In this document: piece after piece, positions 57,461 to 64,000 of the stretch
Layout: each line of letters opens with the position of its first letter
How positions within the stretch are numbered: position 1 is the first letter of the stretch
Assembly (NCBI RefSeq): GCF_005871185.1
Contig: NZ_SWKN01000007.1
Coordinates: forward strand, 62,001-126,000
DNA from: Limnobacter alexandrii
GTDB taxonomy: Bacteria; Pseudomonadota; Gammaproteobacteria; Burkholderiales; Burkholderiaceae_B
Direction of reading: 5' to 3'
DNA: 64,000 nt
Notes under the pieces: generated by a model
Seen by the model: the letters and a program-made list of their open reading frames with translations, nothing else
Told to the model about the DNA's origin: nothing
Databases searched by the model: none
Translations under genes and position numbers: made by a program

Positions 57461-58801
57461 ATGAGTAACGCCCCCAGCCACGATGACCTTTCCATGAACA
57501 GCCAAACTTTTGTTCAGTGGTTGCGAACCGTTGCACCCTACATTCACGCGTTCAGGGGCAAAACTTTTGTAGTCGCTGTTGATGGCGAGCTGGCTTACCA
57601 AGGCTATTTGAATTCGCTGGCTCAGGATTTGTCGCTGCTCCACGCCATGGGCATGCGCATTGTGCTGGTGTGTGGTTCTCGCCCGCAGGTTGAAGAACAA
57701 CTGGCATTGCGCAATATTCAACCTGCCTTTCACAAGGGATGGCGAATCACCGACAAAAGTGCGCTTGAATGCGCCAAAGAAGCGGCTGGTGAACTTCGGC
57801 TGGACATTGAAGCCGCGTTCTCGCAGGGCTTGCCCAACACACCCATGGCACATTCCTCCATGCGGGTTATTTCAGGCAACTTCATCACGGCACGCCCCAT
57901 GGGCATTCTGGATGGCGTTGATTTGCAACACACCGGCCTGGTTCGAAAAATAGACGTCACTGCCATCCAGATGAGTTTGAACAGCAGTGCGATTGTGCTG
58001 CTGTCTACGATTGGTTTTTCGCCCACGGGCGAAGCATTCAACCTGAGCATGGAAGACGTGGCAACGAGCACCGCACGTGCAATCAAGGCCGACAAATTGA
58101 TTTTTGTCAGCCAGATCGAGGGTATTTTCGACAAAAGCGGCAAATTGCTTGAGGAACTTGAGCTGGACCGAGCCCGTGAGATCATGCTCCAGAATGATCT
58201 GCCTGAGCTGACCAAAGACTATCTTGAATGCTGCATTCTGGCAGTGCAAGGCGGTGTGGGACGTGCGCACATCGTGCCACTAAACCTGGATGGTGGCGTG
58301 ATGCTGGAACTGTTCTCGCACGACGGTGTGGGCACCATGGTGTCTGAAGAAAACCTGGAAAGTTTGCGCCAGGCCACATTGGATGATTCCGGCGGTATCA
58401 AAACGCTAATTGAACCACTGGAAATGGCAGGTGTGCTGGTGCGCCGCGGTCGTGACCGCATCGAACGCGATATTGATCACTTCATCGTGCTGGAACACGA
58501 TGGTATTTTGTGGGGCTGCGCTGCCATGTACCCCTACCACACTGAGGGAGTTGCTGAACTGGCTTGCCTGGTGGTGCATCCTTCCTGGCAGGGTACTGGC
58601 GACGGCGAACGTTTGCTGAAAAAAATTGAACACGACGCGCGCAAACAGGGCTTGAAACAATTGTTTGTACTGACCACGCAAACATCGCATTTCTTTTTGA
58701 AACGCGGCTTTGTAGTGGGCGACATCGACAAACTTCCAATCGAGCGGAAACGCTTGTACGACTGGAACAGAAAGTCGCAAATCATGATTAAAACGTTGTG
58801 A
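57461..58801 (+). CDS. argA: N-acetylglutamate synthase (ArgA)
   Basis: First step of arginine synthesis: acetyl-CoA plus glutamate. The 446-residue protein has an N-terminal amino acid kinase-like domain (G-K-T-F-V-V-A-V-D-G-E and M-R-I-V-L-V-C-G-S-R-P-Q) that binds arginine for feedback control, and a C-terminal GNAT domain (E-L-A-C-L-V-V-H-P-S-W-Q-G-T-G-D-G-E-R-L-L) with the acetyl-CoA loop. This is the classical ArgA architecture. A further ATG at 57494 is possible. metC follows 22 bases on. Confidence 0.95.
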   Translation: MSNAPSHDDLSMNSQTFVQWLRTVAPYIHAFRGKTFVVAVDGELAYQGYLNSLAQDLSLLHAMGMRIVLVCGSRPQVEEQLALRNIQPAFHKGWRITDKSALECAKEAAGELRLDIEAAFSQGLPNTPMAHSSMRVISGNFITARPMGILDGVDLQHTGLVRKIDVTAIQMSLNSSAIVLLSTIGFSPTGEAFNLSMEDVATSTARAIKADKLIFVSQIEGIFDKSGKLLEELELDRAREIMLQNDLPELTKDYLECCILAVQGGVGRAHIVPLNLDGGVMLELFSHDGVGTMVSEENLESLRQATLDDSGGIKTLIEPLEMAGVLVRRGRDRIERDIDHFIVLEHDGILWGCAAMYPYHTEGVAELACLVVHPSWQGTGDGERLLKKIEHDARKQGLKQLFVLTTQTSHFFLKRGFVVGDIDKLPIERKRLYDWNRKSQIMIKTL

Positions 58802-58823
58802 TTGGGCGAGCAAGGCGCAAGTG

Positions 58824-60041
58824 ATGAGTACCTTCAAACACAAGCCATCCACACACGGCCCAAGCACTGAAATTGTTCACTCCAAGCCTGTGAGCGCAAA
58901 AGGCTTTTCGGCCCTGCCTGTGCCCGTTTACCGTGGATCCAGCACGTTTTTTGAAAACACGGCGGCACAACGCGCAACCGTGAACCCGATTGGCCTGGAC
59001 TACAGCTATGGTTTGCACGGCAACCCAACCCAATACACCTTGGCCAAGAAGCTGGCTGAAATTGAGGGTGCCACGCACACGCTGGTGTGCCCGTCAGGCC
59101 TGACCGCCATTGCACTTGTGGCGCAGGCCTGCCTGAAAAGCGGCGACCACTGGCTCATTCCCGAGAACGTGTATGGCCCCGTGCAAGCGCTTGCGCGTAG
59201 CCTGCATGCCGACTACGGTGTGGAGTTCTCGGAATACGACCCTTGCGATGTTGATACGGTGGCAAGTGCCCTTCAATCAAACACCAAACTGGTTTGGACT
59301 GAAGCCCCTGGCTCTTTGACTTTCGAAGTGCCGGATTTGCAAGCCATTGTGAGCCTTGCAAAAGCCCACGGTGCGCGCACCGGCATAGACAACACCTGGG
59401 CTGCCGGAATCGCCTACAAACCTTTTGAGCACGGTTTTGACTTCAGCGTGCAGGCCTTGACGAAATACCAATGCGGGCACGCCGATGTGTTGATGGGCGC
59501 AGTGTTGAGCAACAACACCAAAGCCTTTGCAGATTTGGAACGGCGCAACCGAATACTGGGCCTTGGCGTATCGCCCGCCGATTGCGATTTGATTTTACGC
59601 GGACTGCTTACCCTACCCTTGCGTTACCAGCGGCAAGCCGAAAGTGGTTTGGTGGTGGCCAAGGCTTTGAAGCAACACCCCGCGGTTGCGCGGGTGCTTC
59701 ATCCTGAATTTCCGGAATGCCCTGGTCATGCTTTTTACAAACGCGACTTCAATGGGTTTGCCAGTGTTTTCTCGGTGATCTTGAACGCCGAGTACACCGA
59801 TGAACAGGCCTGCGCAATAATCGACAGGCTTGAACTGTTCAAGATTGCGTATTCATGGGGCGGCCCAGAGAGCCTCGGTTTGGTGGTGAACATACCGGAC
59901 AGCCGAAAGCGGCACTTGGCTGATGCCAATGGCCAGTGTGGGCCAATTTTACGGCTTGCAATCGGACTTGAGGATTCTGCTGATTTGATTGCCGATTTGA
60001 TGCAGGCGCTGGATGCTGCGACTGAATCACAGCATCCCTGA
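58824..60041 (+). CDS. metC: Cystathionine beta-lyase (Cys/Met metabolism PLP enzyme)
   Basis: PLP enzyme that splits cystathionine to homocysteine, pyruvate and ammonia in methionine synthesis. The 405-residue protein has Y-S-Y-G-L-H-G-N-P-T, C-P-S-G-L-T-A-I, D-N-T-W-A-A-G and the PLP lysine in A-L-T-K-Y-Q-C-G-H (Lys214). The W-A-A-G and Y-Q-C-G-H variants are typical of the MetC branch rather than MetB or MetZ. The preceding GTG at 58821 is an alternative first codon. It may share the argA transcript. Confidence 0.88.
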   Translation: MSTFKHKPSTHGPSTEIVHSKPVSAKGFSALPVPVYRGSSTFFENTAAQRATVNPIGLDYSYGLHGNPTQYTLAKKLAEIEGATHTLVCPSGLTAIALVAQACLKSGDHWLIPENVYGPVQALARSLHADYGVEFSEYDPCDVDTVASALQSNTKLVWTEAPGSLTFEVPDLQAIVSLAKAHGARTGIDNTWAAGIAYKPFEHGFDFSVQALTKYQCGHADVLMGAVLSNNTKAFADLERRNRILGLGVSPADCDLILRGLLTLPLRYQRQAESGLVVAKALKQHPAVARVLHPEFPECPGHAFYKRDFNGFASVFSVILNAEYTDEQACAIIDRLELFKIAYSWGGPESLGLVVNIPDSRKRHLADANGQCGPILRLAIGLEDSADLIADLMQALDAATESQHP

Positions 60042-60054
60042 AACCTCAGTCAAT

Positions 60055-62310
60055 TTACTCTTTGACGCAATCCACAAAATAACTGACGTTGCCTTGCTCA
60101 TCTTCAATTCCCACCAGGCCGTGAATGTCTGTCTCAAAACCTGGGAACTGCTTGTTGAAATCTCGAGCAAAGCGCAGGTAATCAACAATCGTGGCGTTGA
60201 ACTTTTCACCAGGAATCAACAAAGGAATACCGGGTGGATAAGGCGTTAACAGGGCCGATGTAATGCGGCCTTCCAGTTCGTCAATGGCCACACGTTCAAT
60301 TTCTCGATGTGCAACCTTGGCGTATGCATCTGCTGGCACCATGGCCGGTTGCATGTCGCTGAGGTACATTTCGGTGGTCAATCGGGCCACGTCTTTGAGG
60401 CGATACATATTGTGAATTGTGTTGCACAGGTCGCGCAGCCCCACACGCTCGTAGCGCGGGTGTGCCTGGCAAAACTCAGGGATTACACGCCACAAAGGCT
60501 GGTTTTTGTCGTAATCGTCCTTGAACTGCTGAAGCGCAGTCACCAAAGTGTTCCAGCGACCTTTGGTAATACCAATGGTGAACATGATAAAGAAGGAATA
60601 CAAACCTGTTTTTTCAACAATAACACCGTGTTCAGCCAGGTATTTGGTCACAATTGATGCAGGAATACCCGCATCCGAGAACTGACCGTTGACATCCAGA
60701 CCCGGGTTCACAATCGTGGCTTTGATCGGGTCAAGCATGTTGAAACCGTTGGCCATTTTACCAAAGCCGTGCCAGGTGTCGGTGGTATGGATCAGCCAAT
60801 CGTCACGTGGGCTCATGCCCTCTTCGCTCAGCACATCGGGGCCCCACACCTTGAACCACCAGTCATCGCCAAATTCTTCAGCCACCTTGCGCATGGCACG
60901 GCGGAAATCGAGCGCCTCCATGATGCTTTCTTCGACCAAAGCAGTACCGCCAGGAGGTTCCATCATGGCTGCTGCCACGTCACAACTTGCAATAATTGCG
61001 TACTGCGGGCTGGTGGAGGTGTGCATCAAATAGGCTTCGTTGAAAATGTGGCGATCCAGTTTCCGGTTTTCACTTTCCTGCACCAGAATTTGTGAAGCCT
61101 GCGACAAACCTGCCAGCATTTTGTGAGTCGATTGCGTGGCGAACACCAAGGAATCTTTGGTGCGCGGGCGGTCCCGACCAATCGCATGCATGTCTTTGTA
61201 CATGGGGTGGAAACTGGCGTGCGGCAGCCAGGCTTCGTCAAAGTGCAAGGTGTCAATTTCAGAACCCAACACCTCCTTGATCATTTCAACGTTGTACAAA
61301 ACACCGTCGTAGGTACTTTGCGTGATCGTCAAAATGCGGGGCTTCTTGTTCTTGGCTTTGCTTGCAAACGGGTGGTTCTCAATTTTCTTGGCAATGCTTT
61401 CCGGCTTGAATTCATCCAGCGGAATCGGGCCAATAATGCCCAGGTGGTTGCGCGTGGGTGTCAAAAACACGGGAATGGCGCCGGTCATGGTGATTGAGTG
61501 CAGAATCGATTTGTGGCAGTTGCGATCGACCACCACGATGTCGCCGGGTGCTACGTTGGCATGCCAAACCATTTTGTTGGAGGTCGATGTGCCGTTGGTC
61601 ACGAAAAAACAATGGTCTGCATTGAAAATGCGGGCGGCATTGCGTTCGGAAGCTGCAACGGGGCCTGTGTGGTCCAGCAACTGGCCCAATTCATCCACAG
61701 CGTTACACACGTCGGCACGCAGCATGTTCTCACCGAAGAACTGGTGAAACATTTGCCCAACCGGACTTTTCAGAAACGCCACGCCACCCGAGTGCCCGGG
61801 GCAATGCCAGGAATAGGAGCCGTCTTGCGCGTAATGCACCAAGGCACGAAAAAATGGCGGCGCCAATGAATCGAGGTAGCTTTTTGCTTCGCGAATAATG
61901 TGCCGGGCCACGAATTCGGGTGTGTCCTCGAACATGTGAATAAAACCATGCAATTCTTTCAAAATTGCATTCGGAATATGCCGTGAAGTGCGGGTTTCGC
62001 CGTACAGATAAATTGGAATATCCGCGTTCTTGAAGCGAATTTCCTGCACAAAATTGTTCAGATTCTGCAGTGCGTCTTCAATTTCCTTCTTGCTGCCCAA
62101 TCCGAACTCTTCATCGTCAATTGACAAAATGAAGGCGCTGGCGCGGCTTTGCTGCTGTGCAAACTGGGAAAGATCGTGGTAACTCGTGACTCCCAATACC
62201 TCTACGCCCTCTTTCTCGATGGCGTCGGCCAAGGCACGGATGCCGAGACCAGATGCGTTCTCGGAGCGGAAATCTTCGTCAATAATGACAATGGGAAAAC
62301 GAAATTTCAT
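60055..62310 (-). CDS. Orn/Lys/Arg decarboxylase (fold-type I), 751 aa
   Basis: A large PLP enzyme of the LdcI/AdiA/SpeF family that decarboxylates a basic amino acid to a diamine, used in acid resistance and polyamine supply. It has the N-terminal receiver-like wing domain (I-V-I-I-D-E-D-F), H-C-P-G-H-S-G-G (before the active site), F-D-E-A-W-L-P-H, and the PLP lysine in S-T-H-K-M-L (Lys397). The substrate is not settled by reading; lysine or arginine are most likely in this clade. AGGAAG five bases before the ATG. It lies next to dcd, as in other Burkholderiales. Confidence 0.9.
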   Translation of the reverse strand: MKFRFPIVIIDEDFRSENASGLGIRALADAIEKEGVEVLGVTSYHDLSQFAQQQSRASAFILSIDDEEFGLGSKKEIEDALQNLNNFVQEIRFKNADIPIYLYGETRTSRHIPNAILKELHGFIHMFEDTPEFVARHIIREAKSYLDSLAPPFFRALVHYAQDGSYSWHCPGHSGGVAFLKSPVGQMFHQFFGENMLRADVCNAVDELGQLLDHTGPVAASERNAARIFNADHCFFVTNGTSTSNKMVWHANVAPGDIVVVDRNCHKSILHSITMTGAIPVFLTPTRNHLGIIGPIPLDEFKPESIAKKIENHPFASKAKNKKPRILTITQSTYDGVLYNVEMIKEVLGSEIDTLHFDEAWLPHASFHPMYKDMHAIGRDRPRTKDSLVFATQSTHKMLAGLSQASQILVQESENRKLDRHIFNEAYLMHTSTSPQYAIIASCDVAAAMMEPPGGTALVEESIMEALDFRRAMRKVAEEFGDDWWFKVWGPDVLSEEGMSPRDDWLIHTTDTWHGFGKMANGFNMLDPIKATIVNPGLDVNGQFSDAGIPASIVTKYLAEHGVIVEKTGLYSFFIMFTIGITKGRWNTLVTALQQFKDDYDKNQPLWRVIPEFCQAHPRYERVGLRDLCNTIHNMYRLKDVARLTTEMYLSDMQPAMVPADAYAKVAHREIERVAIDELEGRITSALLTPYPPGIPLLIPGEKFNATIVDYLRFARDFNKQFPGFETDIHGLVGIEDEQGNVSYFVDCVKE

Positions 62311-62426
62311 TGATCTTCCTGTGATCGGGGTTCAACACAAAACAAGGGTGCATTATCCACTACGCAGCCCCCTGTTCCAAGCCCTATTGTCGCGCATTTA
62401 TCCCTCTATGTAGTGACTTCACAGAA

Positions 62427-63614
62427 ATGTCATCTGGCACAGGTTCAATAGGCAACTTTCTCGCCAACTTGCCCCACATGCTGATCAGTTCGTCACAAGC
62501 CTGGCCCTCCTCGGTTACAGAGCCACAAACACCATTTCGACCGGCTCGCAGCTTGACCAAACGCCTGGACCAGTACATCAACAATTTCGACATGGGCTTT
62601 GAACGCGTTGCCAAGATACGTGCCAAAGTGTTGAGTGGCAACGGCCACATGCATTCGTTTGACAAGACGCTTGCATATCCCGAGCAGTACAAAAGCCGAA
62701 CCGTTCGCGCATTGATACACCTGTCCAAGCACATGGAGGAACTGGCTGAAAGCCTCGCAGATATCTCGGGACTGGCCGAGCGTTTGACACGAAACCTGAT
62801 CTCATCCGGAGAGAAATCAGACATGGCACTGGTTATTGCCTCTGGCGTTGGGCGAGTGATCTCGGGTCAGCTTAATTTCAGCGGCATGGCTATTCACAAA
62901 GTAGCTGGGGCCGGCCTGTATGCCGTATCGTCAATTTTGAGTATTGCCGCACTTGGTTTGATTAAAGCGGGCTGGGGGGCACGCAGAACGGAGCCTGAAA
63001 CAGAGCATGCCCGCAGAAAGTCAAATTTTGAGTCCAGTACCTACCTGATTGTTGCAAGAAGATTGATTGACATCAAAGAATCCCTGCTTGGCAAAGTACT
63101 CCACAACACGGATGAAAGTGGTAGCAGGCGGCCCAGTATATTTCATCGATGGGCAATACATTTGTCGAGACAAAAGCATTCAGTACCTCAACACATGTGT
63201 TGCAGACGCAAAGCCAACTGCAACTACATTTGGCAAAACCTGCATCAGTACGGCCGTGTTACACGCTCACTGATGCATGTGGCCTATGGAATATTTCAGG
63301 GCATCAACAAATTGCTGGTGTCTTACGACAAACATCTTGGAGCCGCCATCGGGAATTACCTACTCAAGAAGAAAACCGGTGCAATTCTGGGCTGCCGCCT
63401 CGGAATGACGGTGTCGGTGGGAAGTGCCGCAGCCTTGTCCATACCTCTATCGCCATTCTTGATTGGTGTTTCCACTGTGGGCGCAATGGCCTGTGGGGTC
63501 GCTTTGCTGGCCTTGGTATTGGCCAGGTTGAATGTTCAGCTTGGCCATGATTGGAAAGGCAACATTCAACGCCCCGGGTCGAATCAGGTTTTTGGCAATG
63601 TAACGCCAACTTGA
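62427..63614 (+). CDS. Protein of unknown function with two hydrophobic blocks, 395 aa
   Basis: I do not recognise this protein. The N-terminal 130 residues are polar and helical, without a signal peptide ([25 protein letters not shown]). A Gly/Ala-rich hydrophobic block spans about 155-183 ([13 protein letters not shown]) and a larger one 328-370 ([17 protein letters not shown]), separated by a basic region with a C-C-R-R-K-A-N-C cluster near 258-265. The layout recalls membrane-inserting translocators or toxins, but that is speculation. No ribosome site is evident. Its last 31 bases overlap dcd. Confidence 0.55.
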   Translation: MSSGTGSIGNFLANLPHMLISSSQAWPSSVTEPQTPFRPARSLTKRLDQYINNFDMGFERVAKIRAKVLSGNGHMHSFDKTLAYPEQYKSRTVRALIHLSKHMEELAESLADISGLAERLTRNLISSGEKSDMALVIASGVGRVISGQLNFSGMAIHKVAGAGLYAVSSILSIAALGLIKAGWGARRTEPETEHARRKSNFESSTYLIVARRLIDIKESLLGKVLHNTDESGSRRPSIFHRWAIHLSRQKHSVPQHMCCRRKANCNYIWQNLHQYGRVTRSLMHVAYGIFQGINKLLVSYDKHLGAAIGNYLLKKKTGAILGCRLGMTVSVGSAAALSIPLSPFLIGVSTVGAMACGVALLALVLARLNVQLGHDWKGNIQRPGSNQVFGNVTPT

Positions 63615-64000
63615 CCTTGATACTTGCCACCGCGGTCGCGGTAAGAGGTTTCACACACCTCGTCGCTTTCAAAGAACAGCACCTGTGCACAGCCTTCGCC
63701 CGCGTAAATTTTGGCAGGCAATGGCGTGGTGTTTGAAAACTCAAGAGTCACATACCCTTCCCATTCAGGCTCAAACGGTGTGACGTTCACAATGATGCCG
63801 CAACGCGCATAGGTGCTTTTTCCCAAGCAAATAGTGAGCACATTGCGAGGAATTCGGAAATATTCCACAGTGCGCGCCAGGGCAAAAGAGTTCGGCGGAA
63901 TAATGCACACATCGCCTTTAAAATCGACGAAGCTTTTTTCATCGAAATTTTTTGGATCCACGATGGTGCTGTTGATGTTCGTGAAAATCTTGAACTCATC
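63584..64000 (-). CDS. dcd: dCTP deaminase (partial, 5' end beyond the window)
   Basis: The visible 138 residues are the C-terminal three quarters of Dcd, which makes dUTP from dCTP. The frame runs open to the window edge: [18 protein letters not shown]. The catalytic region F-A-L-A-R-T-V-E-Y and [21 protein letters not shown] are intact, as is Q-V-L-F-F-E near the end. A GTG at 63961 lies inside the protein and is not the start. It overlaps the unknown gene tail to tail. Confidence 0.93.
   Translation of the reverse strand, partial: DEFKIFTNINSTIVDPKNFDEKSFVDFKGDVCIIPPNSFALARTVEYFRIPRNVLTICLGKSTYARCGIIVNVTPFEPEWEGYVTLEFSNTTPLPAKIYAGEGCAQVLFFESDEVCETSYRDRGGKYQGQVGVTLPKT

Overview
This window is a chromosomal segment of a betaproteobacterium, most likely order Burkholderiales. 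The genus is not certain; Limnobacter or a relative is a guess from the moderate GC content and protein flavour. Supporting signs are the HemC-HemDX-HemY cluster, a phasin_2-type phasin, a DUF3717 protein, the YjgA/PmbA pair, and a dCTP deaminase gene next to an Orn/Lys/Arg decarboxylase. Coding density is very high and many genes overlap by 4 nt (ATGA). No gene-free stretch exceeds about 280 bases. There is no rRNA, CRISPR array, insertion sequence, prophage or integrase, so this is core chromosome with a few accessory or poorly known genes.

Layout. 0-3.7 kb: 3' end of an acyl-CoA synthetase gene, an NYN-domain protein, a degenerate GIY-YIG protein, an unknown protein and an MFS permease. 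3.7-9.5 kb, minus strand: serS, then rarA-lolA-ftsK read as ftsK, lolA, rarA. 9.5-12.2 kb: trxB, an Smr protein and an alpha/beta hydrolase. 12.2-15.7 kb, minus: fumC and nadE-glnB. 15.8-21.7 kb: a GNAT/FemAB-like protein, then ppa and the heme operon hemC-hemDX-hemY on the minus strand. 21.8-25.2 kb: argH coupled to the two membrane subunits of a TRAP transporter. 25.2-29.7 kb, minus: pmbA, a Tat-exported TRAP solute-binding protein, then a response regulator and sensor kinase pair. 29.8-34.6 kb: yjgA-mog-esterase, a DUF3717 gene behind a perfect LexA-type box, a PcfJ-like protein starting head-to-head with an enoyl-CoA hydratase, and a small exported protein. 34.9-42.6 kb: fadL, a complete tripartite RND efflux operon, a small lipoprotein and two tRNAs (Ala-GGC, Glu-TTC). 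42.8-46 kb: Nudix-aat-bpt, then pyrD. 46-51 kb: lutAB with a divergent IclR regulator, a penicillin-binding protein, and an HDAC-family hydrolase. 51-57.3 kb: phasin with a strong promoter, a CinA-like protein, an EI24-domain membrane protein and the helicase hrpA. 57.4-64 kb: argA, a cystathionine beta-lyase, a large basic amino acid decarboxylase, an unknown 395-residue protein with hydrophobic blocks, and the 3' part of dcd.

How genes work together. Heme synthesis (hemC, hemD) sits with hemY and ppa; arginine synthesis is represented by argA and argH. The TRAP transporter, lutAB and the IclR regulator suggest uptake and oxidation of lactate or other 2-hydroxy/2-oxo acids. FadL, the enoyl-CoA hydratase, the acyl-CoA synthetase tail and the phasin point to fatty acid use and polyhydroxyalkanoate storage. 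aat and bpt together form the bacterial N-degron tagging pair. The most interesting leads are the LexA-box small gene, the shared CATG divergent start of the PcfJ-like gene, the 395-residue unknown protein, and the split TRAP/two-component cluster. All function calls are from reading the sequence; no database search was run.
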